From the NCBI RefSeq assembly GCF_038070315.1, contig NZ_JBBPCC010000024.1, positions 1-64,000 of the forward strand: a stretch of 64,000 nt of DNA, given 5' to 3'. The position numbers and the translations under genes are program-made. The DNA is from Paenibacillus_G filicis (lineage in GTDB: Bacteria > Bacillota > Bacilli > Paenibacillales > NBRC-103111). Numbering within the stretch: the stretch's first letter is position 1; each line of letters begins with the position of its first letter. The notes under the pieces are model-generated. The model worked only from the letters and a program-made list of their open reading frames with translations. It searched no databases and was not told the origin of the DNA. Shown here in pieces: positions 1-7,174 of this stretch.

Positions 1-1296
1 GGTCGTTCCAGTTTCACCCGTAGCTCCTGTACTTCCAGTCGCTCCAGTTTCACCCGTGGCTCCCGTGCTTCCGGTCGTTCCCGTTGCACCCGTAGCTCCT
101 GTACTTCCAGTCGCTCCAGTTTCACCCGTAGCTCCTGTACTTCCAGTCGCTCCAGTTTCACCCGTAGCTCCTGTACTTCCAGTCGCTCCAGTTTCACCCG
201 TAGCTCCTGTACTTCCAGTCGCTCCTGCTGCGCCCGTGGCTCCCGTGCTTCCGGTCGCTCCAGTTTCACCTGTGGCTCCCGTGCTTCCAGTCGCTCCAGT
301 TTCACCTGTGGCTCCTGAACTTCCAGTCGCTCCAGTTTCACCCGTGGCTCCCGTACTTCCAGTCGCTCCAGTTTCACCCGTAGCTCCTGTACTTCCAGTC
401 GCTCCAGTTTCACCCGTGGCTCCCGTGCTTCCGGTCGTTCCAGTTGCACCCGTAGCTCCTGTACTTCCAGTCGCTCCAGTTTCGCCCGTGGCTCCCGTGC
501 TTCCAGTCGTTCCAGTTTCACCTGTGGCTCCCGTGCTTCCGGTCGCTCCAGCTTCACCTGTTGCTCCCGTGCTTCCAGTCGCTCCAGTTTCACCCGTGGC
601 TCCCGTGCTTCCGGTTGCTCCAGTCTCACCTGTGGCACCAGTAGTTCCTGTAGCTCCGGTTCTGCCGGTTTCGCCCGTAGAGCCAGTAGTCCCCGTCGCC
701 CCGGTAGCGCCTGTAGGCGACCCTAACGTTTCAATTCTCACATTAGCAGAACCTTGCGTTACGGCAATAGCCAGAGTGTCGGATAGGAAGTTAATGCTAT
801 CATTCAAACCTACCGTTGCGGATCCAGTTGGCCCTATAACATTGAACAATATTCCGCCTGTAAAGGTGCCCGTCGGACCCGTTGCGCCAGTGGGTCCTGT
901 CGCGCCCGTAGCTCCAGTAGCTCCCGCTCCCGTAGCCCCCGTAGGTCCGGTCGGTCCTCCAGCGGGACCCGTCGGACCCGTTGGGCCTGTCGGTCCTAGC
1001 AGGGATGGTGCAGACAGAACAGCATCCAGCTTGGTGCTCAGCAGCAATTCTTTCTTAATTAATTCCTGCATCGTACTTCTGACGCCGGTGTCAATAGCGA
1101 GTAAATCGCTAATAGTCGCAGGAACCGTCAACCCCGGCAATGTACCAACTGCATATTGAATTTTCTCAGCTTCAGCATTAATAACATGTCCTAGTCCCAG
1201 TTCTTCGATAGCAATGGATGCCAGCAGAAGATTTAGGGCGTCGTCTCTGGTAATTGTGATGCTGGGAGTAATGTTAGGGATATTCGCTTGGCTCAT
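1..1296 (-). CDS. Collagen-like triple-helix repeat protein, exosporium-type (partial, C-terminus outside window)
   Basis: Read on the minus strand from ATG at 1296, this frame stays open for 432 codons to the left edge, so the C-terminus is missing. Residues 1 to about 95 form a non-collagen N-terminal domain (SITITRDDALNLLLASIALE-like) that I associate with Paenibacillus collagen-like surface proteins. A first Gly-X-Thr block follows, then a roughly 45-residue non-repeat interruption (contains GGILFNVIG and DSINFLSDTLAIAV). After it, from about position 720 leftwards, comes a long run of GATGSTGATGET-type triplets. Known family members are glycosylated filaments of the Bacillus and Paenibacillus exosporium; that role is inferred here. 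An RBS-like GGTGAG lies 5 bases upstream of the ATG. The repeat DNA is nearly identical every 18 to 36 bases, so copy number may vary between strains or be misassembled. Confidence 0.88.
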   Translation of the reverse strand, partial: MSQANIPNITPSITITRDDALNLLLASIAIEELGLGHVINAEAEKIQYAVGTLPGLTVPATISDLLAIDTGVRSTMQELIKKELLLSTKLDAVLSAPSLLGPTGPTGPTGPAGGPTGPTGATGAGATGATGATGPTGATGPTGTFTGGILFNVIGPTGSATVGLNDSINFLSDTLAIAVTQGSANVRIETLGSPTGATGATGTTGSTGETGRTGATGTTGATGETGATGSTGATGETGATGSTGATGEAGATGSTGATGETGTTGSTGATGETGATGSTGATGATGTTGSTGATGETGATGSTGATGETGATGSTGATGETGATGSSGATGETGATGSTGATGETGATGSTGATGAAGATGSTGATGETGATGSTGATGETGATGSTGATGETGATGSTGATGATGTTGSTGATGETGATGSTGATGETGTT

Positions 1297-1651
1297 GGTT
1301 CTCACCAACCTTATTCGTTAATAAAACTGCAATACTAGTAGTCTATGAACAAGTACATCCGATGCTTGGACACTTCAACCATCATTGGGAAAAATAAGCT
1401 TTTTACAGGTCATTGGCCCTTGAAAAATTTTTAAGAAAAAAAAGAAACACCTTCTCGGACCCTCGGGGTAAGAGATGATGCTTCATCATTTATTGAACCG
1501 TCATTTACTAAATAAAAATCCTCCTAATCTCAAGTTTCTTAACCATATCGCTGAAGAAAAATGAAAAAAATTGCCTTAGAACCTATAGATAACGAAAAAC
1601 CTCCAATTTCGCACTCCAGGGTAATTTTAAGCGATCACTTTATTACTTAGA

Positions 1652-1798
1652 CTACATTTCAGTAATTTCTAATGTAATCCCAGCCTCGCTTGCCTTATCA
1701 ATGGCCATCAATATTAGACTTAGAAAGGTCTTTTCCTCCCGATGAAACCTAATCATTTTGATAGACAGGGTAGGCACTCTCCATTTTTGCGATTCCAA
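1652..1798 (-). CDS. Possible 48-residue ORF or gene remnant in a 600-base intergenic region
   Basis: Positions 1297 to 1903 hold no clear gene. One short minus-strand frame starts at TTG 1798 and ends at TAG 1652. It reads as a plausible amphipathic peptide (ends GITLEITEM), with no recognised family. The frame just upstream contains another short open stretch (FMVDRDGEFDMML), which would fit a decayed larger gene. There is no convincing RBS. I list it because it is the only protein-like signal in this gap; it may be chance. Confidence 0.2.
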   Translation of the reverse strand: MESQKWRVPTLSIKMIRFHREEKTFLSLILMAIDKASEAGITLEITEM

Positions 1799-1860
1799 TT
1801 ATCATTCATCATGTATGAGCATCATATCAAATTCCCCGTCCCTATCAACCATAAACAACG

Positions 1861-1892
1861 AAAAAAATCCGCCAGCCTCTGCGCCTGCGGAC
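1861..1892 (-). terminator. Rho-independent terminator of the HxlR gene
   Basis: On the minus strand a TCCGCAG / CTGGCGGA stem (one bulged G) with a 9-base loop is followed by seven T residues. It lies about 12 bases past the HxlR stop codon. Confidence 0.75.
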
Positions 1893-1903
1893 TTCATCAT
1901 TCA

Positions 1904-2320
1904 CTATAAGTGATCTTCAAGATTAGGGGAGTCGTTATCTTTATTGTAAGTTTGATCGAAATTGACTCTTGCCGCCATGACTTGCGAATCATGGACCCTG
2001 ATCCATTGCCTCAGCGATCTCATCGGCTCCAGCAAGGATTCTCCCAACGGGGTTAACGAGTATTCGACGGTTGGGGGCACGATCGGTGTAATATGGCGAT
2101 GTACCAACCCGTCTCTTTCCAGCTTTCTCACCGTATGGGTCAACATTTTCTTGGAAATCCCCTCGATTTTCCTCAGAAGCTCTCCATATCTTACACTTCC
2201 ATTTTCCAATGCATAGATAACAAGTGCCGTCCATTTATCAGAGATCAACTCAAGGACTCTATGATAGCCGCAGCCTGTTAATGTGATCTCGGGCTGTCTT
2301 TTTTCTTCTGAAGTCGTCAA
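1904..2320 (-). CDS. HxlR-family winged-helix transcriptional regulator
   Basis: The 138-residue protein is a single winged helix domain typical of HxlR/YodB regulators. It has the early Cys in LTGCGYHRVLELI (residue 17), followed by SDKWTALVIYAL, the YGELLRKIEGISKKMLTHTVRKL recognition region, and the wing EYSLTPLGESLL. In YodB/HypR-type members an N-terminal Cys at this place senses quinones or aldehydes, so redox sensing is possible here. Start is TTG at 2320 with GGGGGAGG eight bases upstream. It is divergent from the lactonase-like gene at 2480 and probably controls it from the shared 160-base intergenic region. Confidence 0.88.
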   Translation of the reverse strand: MTTSEEKRQPEITLTGCGYHRVLELISDKWTALVIYALENGSVRYGELLRKIEGISKKMLTHTVRKLERDGLVHRHITPIVPPTVEYSLTPLGESLLEPMRSLRQWIRVHDSQVMAARVNFDQTYNKDNDSPNLEDHL

Positions 2321-2479
2321 TGGGTCATCCTCCCCCGCCTATGCATATTGGATACAATAAAGTGCCTACTTACGTCATATTAGTTTATATATTATGGTAT
2401 GTCTAGATCACCAAGCACCGCTGCAGGTAAGAGGACCCAAGATCTGCATCATTTCTTTTTACAATAAGGAGGCAATAAC
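2321..2479. promoter_or_regulatory. Divergent intergenic region between HxlR regulator and lactonase gene
   Basis: The 159 bases between the two start codons are AT-rich around 2365 to 2405 (TTACGTCATATTAG, TATATATTATGG) and must contain both promoters. I could not define a clear inverted-repeat operator by eye. A strong AAGGAGG-type RBS (2466-2472 region) serves the plus-strand gene. Confidence 0.45.
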
Positions 2480-3328
2480 ATGTCGAATGTAATTAAAGCC
2501 CGCCCTAAGCTGTATGTAATGGATAACGGCCGAATGAGTATGGACAAAAATTGGCTTATCGCCATGCACAATCCGGCTACGATCAGCAATCCTAACGCCC
2601 GGACAGAGTTTGTGGAATTTCCGATTTATACGGTATTGATTGATCACCCAGAGGGGAAAATTCTGTTCGATACATCCTGCAATCCTGATTCGATGGGGAC
2701 GGAAGGACGATGGGCCCCATCCACCCAGCATGCGTTCCCCTGGGTAGCCAGCGAGGAATGCTACCTGCATAACCGGCTGGAGCAGCTGAATGTAAGGCCA
2801 GAGGACATCAAGTACGTGGTCGCCTCCCATCTGCATCTGGATCATGCCGGCTGCTTGGAGATGTTCACGAACGCTACGATTATCGTGCATGAGGATGAGC
2901 TGAACGGCGCCCTGCAATCGTATGCCCGCAACGAAAAGGAAGGGGCTTATGTGTGGGCGGATATCGACGCCTGGATCAAAAATCACTTGCACTGGAAAAC
3001 GGTCAAACGCGGTGCAGATAACCTGGAGCTTGCTGAAGGTATTCAGATCATAAACCTTGGCAGCGGACATGCCTGGGGCATGTTGGGCTTGCACATTGAG
3101 ATGCCGGAGACGGGCGGGATTATCCTTGCATCCGACGCCATATATACAGCAGAGAGCTATGGCCCGCCGGTCAGGCCGCCGGGGATTATCTACGATTCAC
3201 TCGGTTATCGGAATGCCGTCGAGAAGATCCGCACGCTGGCGGCCCGAACCCACTCTCAGGTGTGGTTCGGGCATGATGCCAATCAATTCAAGCAATTACG
3301 TAAATCAACGGAAGGATATTACGAGTAA
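2480..3328 (+). CDS. N-acyl homoserine lactonase-like metallo-beta-lactamase-fold hydrolase
   Basis: The 282-residue cytoplasmic protein has the complete dinuclear zinc site of the MBL fold. It shows SHLHLDHAG (HxHxDH, about residues 117-125), a later His in GSGHAWG, the bridging Asp in ASDAIY, and the final His in FGHDAN. Overall layout and length resemble the AiiA/AttM/AhlD lactonases, which open the lactone ring of AHL quorum signals. The long N-terminal segment before the zinc motif also fits that group. No signal peptide is present. The neighbour is a divergent HxlR regulator. Substrate is inferred from family; other lactones or esters are possible. Confidence 0.8.
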   Translation: MSNVIKARPKLYVMDNGRMSMDKNWLIAMHNPATISNPNARTEFVEFPIYTVLIDHPEGKILFDTSCNPDSMGTEGRWAPSTQHAFPWVASEECYLHNRLEQLNVRPEDIKYVVASHLHLDHAGCLEMFTNATIIVHEDELNGALQSYARNEKEGAYVWADIDAWIKNHLHWKTVKRGADNLELAEGIQIINLGSGHAWGMLGLHIEMPETGGIILASDAIYTAESYGPPVRPPGIIYDSLGYRNAVEKIRTLAARTHSQVWFGHDANQFKQLRKSTEGYYE

Positions 3329-3386
3329 GTCGGCCCTCCGGCGACCGGGAGCATCGACCGCCGCTGCTGCGTCAAATTAAACAAAC

Positions 3387-4127
3387 CTACAGCGTCTGCC
3401 CGCTGTCCACGGTGACGATCTGCCCGGTTATCGCGTCTTGCTCCAGCAGCGAAACGATCATCCGGGCGATATCCTCCGGCGTCGCGATCCGCTCCAGCAG
3501 CAGTTGAGGAATCAACCCTTGCATCCGGACTTCGCGTCCTTCCCACCAGCGGGTAGCCACAGCTCCAGGTGCTACACAGCTGACGCGAATATCCGGAGCA
3601 AGCGCACGGGCCAGCGACTTCGTCAGTCCATGGACAGCAGCCTTGGATACGGCATACGGCAGTGATGAGCCCGAGCCGGTCGCACCGGCGATGCTGCCGA
3701 CGTTGACGATGGCTCCCTGGCCGCTCCGTTTCATCCAGGGGGCTGCCGCTCTCGCACAGAAGAACATTCCCTTGACATTCACGGCGTACAGCTCATCCCA
3801 ATCCTCTTCCGATACGCCTCCAAGATCGTCCAGCGGAATATGCCGGGTCATGCCTGCATTGTTGACGAGCAGATCGATGCTGCCGAACTCCTGCGCCACG
3901 ATCGCGGCCATCTCCTTCACTTCACGGTCCCGAGACACGTCCGCTTGAACGGCTATAGCCGTTCCCCCTTCGCTCCGAATAAGCCCGACCGTCTCTTCCG
4001 CCTCAGCCCGGGAACGAGAATAGTTCACTGCGACCAACGCTCCCCGCTTCCCCAGCAGCAGACTTGTCGCCCTGCCTATTCCTGTTCCTCCGCCTGTCAC
4101 AATTGCCGTTTTTCCTTGAAGCTCCAT
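3387..4127 (-). CDS. SDR-family oxidoreductase (FabG-like 3-oxoacyl reductase)
   Basis: The 246-residue protein is a classical short-chain dehydrogenase. It has the nucleotide-binding GGGTGIG (residues 12-18), the structural NNAG, the catalytic Ser in NVGSIAG, and Tyr-x-x-x-Lys in PYAVSK. NYSRSR after beta-2 suggests NADP(H) preference. Length and architecture match FabG-type reductases, but it is not in a fatty-acid gene set, so it is more likely a general carbonyl or sugar-alcohol dehydrogenase. RBS GGGAGG is 9 bases upstream of ATG 4127. It lies in the same orientation as the DMT transporter behind it, 75 bases away. Confidence 0.88.
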   Translation of the reverse strand: MELQGKTAIVTGGGTGIGRATSLLLGKRGALVAVNYSRSRAEAEETVGLIRSEGGTAIAVQADVSRDREVKEMAAIVAQEFGSIDLLVNNAGMTRHIPLDDLGGVSEEDWDELYAVNVKGMFFCARAAAPWMKRSGQGAIVNVGSIAGATGSGSSLPYAVSKAAVHGLTKSLARALAPDIRVSCVAPGAVATRWWEGREVRMQGLIPQLLLERIATPEDIARMIVSLLEQDAITGQIVTVDSGQTL

Positions 4128-4202
4128 GGGTCAGTTCCTCCCGTAAATTCGTTTTTAAATGCTTGACCTTCCAGCCTTTTTCCCAAAGCCTGGTACTGCC
4201 CC

Positions 4203-5087
4203 TTACGCAGGTCTGCCGGAGGCCTTACGAAAAGCAGCAGGTTGGACCTGCTTATTCACTAGATAGATGCCCACGCAGACCAGGACTCCACCCGCATAGA
4301 CGTACCAAGCGATATGCTCGCCGAGCAGCAGCCAGCTGCACAGGACACCGAAGATCGGCACCAGAAACAGGAAGGATGACGTCTTAGCCGGATCGGTATT
4401 CGTCAGCAGATAAAACCAGATCGAGAATTGAACAATCGAGCATAGCAGCGCCAGCAGCAGCATCACAGTAATGGATGTGCTGTTGACCATGAAAGAGACA
4501 GGCTCCGTCAGGCTGCTGAGAATAAGCAGCACCACGCCACCAATCAGCATCTGGTACGCGGCGAGCACGAGCTTGTCGAACCCTCCTCCCCACTTGCCGA
4601 CCAGAAAAGCAGCGACAGCGAAGAAGACAGCCCCTGCCAGACTGAACCAAGTTCCGGGCTCGATACGCAGATGCAGACCAAATGCGATTGCGACGCCTAT
4701 ACAGCCGATGACCACACCCATCCATTGCCGGAATCGGTAGACCACTCCCGAGAACAACGTGCCCAGCAGAATCACAATCAGCGGGCTGGAGCTGCTGATG
4801 ATTACAGATTCGCTTGATGTAATCCAATGCATACTATAGTAGACGCAGCCCATGACCCCGGCTGATTGAAACAGACCGATCAAGGCTACCTGCCCCCATT
4901 GCTTGCCTCCCCGCGGCAGCGGCCTGCCGATTACCAACAAGGCCAACAGCCCTCCCGCCAGCACATAGCGGATGCCCATCAGCAGGAACGGGGGAGCGTA
5001 GCTCATCCCTATTTTACCCAACGGATACGCAATACCCATCAGGAATGTGGTAATCAGAATCAGACTCATGTACTTGATTGGCTTCAT
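4203..5087 (-). CDS. EamA/DMT-family transporter
   Basis: The protein of about 294 residues has ten predicted hydrophobic segments in two EamA repeats (for example MSLILITTFLMGIAYPLGKI at the N-terminus and FLFLVPIFGVLCSWLLLGEH in the second half). DMT proteins of this size usually export amino acids or metabolites. Start chosen is ATG 5087, because AAGGGG sits 8-11 bases upstream; the in-frame GTG at 5105 overlaps that RBS. It is divergent from a LysR regulator 150 bases away, the usual arrangement of a LysR-controlled exporter. Confidence 0.88.
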   Translation of the reverse strand: MKPIKYMSLILITTFLMGIAYPLGKIGMSYAPPFLLMGIRYVLAGGLLALLVIGRPLPRGGKQWGQVALIGLFQSAGVMGCVYYSMHWITSSESVIISSSSPLIVILLGTLFSGVVYRFRQWMGVVIGCIGVAIAFGLHLRIEPGTWFSLAGAVFFAVAAFLVGKWGGGFDKLVLAAYQMLIGGVVLLILSSLTEPVSFMVNSTSITVMLLLALLCSIVQFSIWFYLLTNTDPAKTSSFLFLVPIFGVLCSWLLLGEHIAWYVYAGGVLVCVGIYLVNKQVQPAAFRKASGRPA

Positions 5088-5236
5088 GTTAGCTAACCCC
5101 TTCACTATCGGATATGGCTATTGTAGCGGGGAATAGGTTGCATGTATAATGATTGTTAATGAAACTGACTATCATCCAAACTGATATCAGAATCCTATCC
5201 GAAGTCTTCAAGACATTCAGAAAGGTGGCTGCCTCT

Positions 5237-6115
5237 ATGGAAAGCCCGGATCTTCGCATCTTTCAAGCCGTAGCCCGAGAAGGCAGCATTACCAGAGCTG
5301 CCACGAAGCTAGGCTACGTGCAGTCCAACGTCACCGCCCGTATCCAGCAGCTGGAAAGCGAGCTCGGTACCGTTCTCTTCTTCCGACATAACCGGGGGAT
5401 GACGCTCTCCTCTAGCGGTAAAGCGCTGCTCGCCTATGCAGACAAAATCGTCGGCCTGCTCGATGAGGCCGCCCAGGCGTTGTCCTCCTCCAGCGAGCCG
5501 AGCGGCCCGCTGATGATCGGCTCCACGCAGACGGCTGCTGCCGTCCGGCTCCCGCCAATATTCGTTGATTACTACAAGGATCATCCGCACGTACAGCTCT
5601 CCCTGACGACCGGTAATACTCAGATGCTGATGGAAAAGGTACTGCACTATGAGCTGGATGGCGCGTTCATCGGCTGCCGGTGCGAGCATCCGGAGCTTCA
5701 GTCGGTCCCGGCCTTCCTTGAGGAGGTGGTCATTGCCTCTCACTCCGCGATCGAAACGCTGGAGGAAGCGATGAAGAAGCCTATTCTTGTCTATTGTGAA
5801 GGCTGCTCATATCGGGAGCTGTTAGAAAGATGGCTGCAGGAGAGCGGTCACACACAATCCGTGAAGATGGAATTCGGTACGCTCGAGGCTATTATCGGGG
5901 GCATCTCTGCGGGTCTGGGCATTTCCCTTCTGCCACGGTCCGTTATCGTCAGGCAGGAAGCGGATGGACTCATCCGCGCACACGCGCTGCCGGACTCGGT
6001 GAACCGGATGCCGACGGAATTTATTACGCGGAAGGATTCATTTGTCAGCAGTGCCCTGCAAGCCTTTATACAGACGCTGCCGACTGCCCGAGAGACTGCG
6101 GCAGGCCCGGTCTGA
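5237..6115 (+). CDS. LysR-family transcriptional regulator
   Basis: This is a 292-residue LTTR: an N-terminal winged HTH (FQAVAREGSITRAATKLGYV, then NVTARIQQLESELGTVLFFR) followed by a type 2 periplasmic-binding-like effector domain (from about residue 85). The effector domain resembles the CzcR/YtlI-like group. ATG 5237 is preferred over an in-frame upstream start at 5153, because AAAGGTGG lies 9 bases before it and LTTRs begin just before this helix. It probably regulates the divergent DMT exporter. Confidence 0.9.
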   Translation: MESPDLRIFQAVAREGSITRAATKLGYVQSNVTARIQQLESELGTVLFFRHNRGMTLSSSGKALLAYADKIVGLLDEAAQALSSSSEPSGPLMIGSTQTAAAVRLPPIFVDYYKDHPHVQLSLTTGNTQMLMEKVLHYELDGAFIGCRCEHPELQSVPAFLEEVVIASHSAIETLEEAMKKPILVYCEGCSYRELLERWLQESGHTQSVKMEFGTLEAIIGGISAGLGISLLPRSVIVRQEADGLIRAHALPDSVNRMPTEFITRKDSFVSSALQAFIQTLPTARETAAGPV

Positions 6116-6184
6116 CAGTCGCAACCGGCAGAGCGGTCCGCTCCGGCCTTCAACAGGAAAACAAGAAGTCAATCACTGGGGCGG

Positions 6185-6932
6185 ATGCCTCCGTCTTCGA
6201 CTCATTCAACAATCGATTTGGGGACATTTGAGGCCCTTACAAGCATTGATAACAAAACTACTGCTATCCATGAGCCTGAACAAAAAATTTGGTTTCCCCG
6301 GCCGCACGGAGGCAGGGCGATCAGCGGCCCGGGCAACTCGCTTGATAATACATTTATTGATCCGAATAATGGATGGGCCCTATTCCATATAAGTGAAGAA
6401 GATAGGTGGAAGCTGCGACGTAACTTCGATGGGGGAAAGAATTGGGATGCTCTAACAAATAAAGCGTCCTGAGAACTCCTTGCAATTAAGTTTCCTTGAC
6501 GACAAACAAGGGTGGCTTCTCGGTTATTTTGAGAAGGATGCCCCTGCGATCCCCTATATAATGAGAACAGAAGATGGCGGAGTAACATGGAAGAAACAAA
6601 CACTTGAATCTCCAGTTGATCCCAATAAAACTATTGCAGATACCGAAATCTTCTCACGGAATATGTTGTTCTTTAACGTGAGGGAATCTTACAACTCGGA
6701 TATCAAGCTACGATTGGTGATTGGACATGGGTAATATTGTCTCCAAGTCTCCAACATTCAGTTTCATCTTAGGAAAGCGATGGCTAGTATTAATGATATG
6801 GATGGACTCTGCACGATAAAAAAACAATCAAAAGACGCCATACACTTCAATGAAGATGGCTCAAGTTATGAGAAGACATATACAAGAATTGACTTAAAGA
6901 AATTATTGAACCTAAAGAGGGAGATTAGCTGA
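6185..6932 (+). pseudogene. Decayed BNR-repeat/photosynthesis-stability-factor-like protein gene
   Basis: Three or four consecutive plus-strand frames together look like one secreted protein of about 240 residues. Frame one (6185-6472) contains STIDLGTFEALTSID and NNGWALFHISEEDRW...DGGKNW. It ends in a stop, and the next frame (6480-6734) continues with DDKQGWLLGYF and RTEDGGVTWKKQTLES, a BNR-type signature (DGG-x-TW). After a shift, GDWTWVILSPS follows, and finally an ATG at 6780 gives a 50-residue tail ending RIDLKKLLNLKREIS. The N-terminal signal sequence is missing. The DGGKNW and DGGVTW repeats mark beta-propeller blades. Several frameshifts make function unlikely. A clean terminator follows. 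Confidence 0.7.
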
Positions 6933-6940
6933 GCGAAACG

Positions 6941-6966
6941 AACCGCCCGTGAGGGCGGTTTTAATT
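6941..6966 (+). terminator. Rho-independent terminator after the BNR pseudogene
   Basis: Perfect 8-bp stem AACCGCCC/GGGCGGTT with a GTGA tetraloop, followed by TTAATTT. Confidence 0.85.
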
Positions 6967-6977
6967 TAGAGTAAAAA

Positions 6978-7001
6978 CCAACATTCAAATTTAACATAGC
7001 C
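6978..7001. repeat. Copy A of a 24-base dispersed repeat
   Basis: The sequence CCAACATTCAAATTTAACATAGCC split over 6978-7001 matches 42264-42287 at 21 of 24 bases. Both copies lie between a plus-strand terminator and a minus-strand hairpin at a convergent gene junction. Origin unknown; it may be the scar of a mobile element. Confidence 0.5.
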
Positions 7002-7039
7002 TTGTATGTTAGCCGCATGTTCAAAAAGAAACAGCAAAT

Positions 7040-7065
7040 AAGCCCTTCGACGTATCGAAGGACTT
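7040..7065 (-). terminator. Probable terminator hairpin of glyS
   Basis: An 11-bp inverted repeat (AAGCCCTTCGA at 7040-7050, TCGAAGGACTT at 7055-7065) lies 110 bases past the glyS stop. The T tract on the minus strand is short (ATTTGC), so efficiency is doubtful. Confidence 0.45.
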
Positions 7066-7174
7066 ATCGGATTTAAACGTGATTATTTTAACGAAACGGA
7101 ACGTTAGGCCGGACCCCACAGACTAAACACTTGGAAAGAAGCTGTCTAAGCTGCAGGGACCGTCATCTCGCCGC

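Noticed and set aside
1..720. Tandem repeats suggesting a CRISPR array
   Set aside because: There are no unique spacers; the repeats are continuous, in frame, and encode Gly-X-Thr triplets.
56..1159. Plus-strand reading frame rich in APVAPVLP
   Set aside because: It is the complement of the collagen-like GXT repeats; the minus-strand frame has start codon, RBS and a family-typical N-terminal domain.
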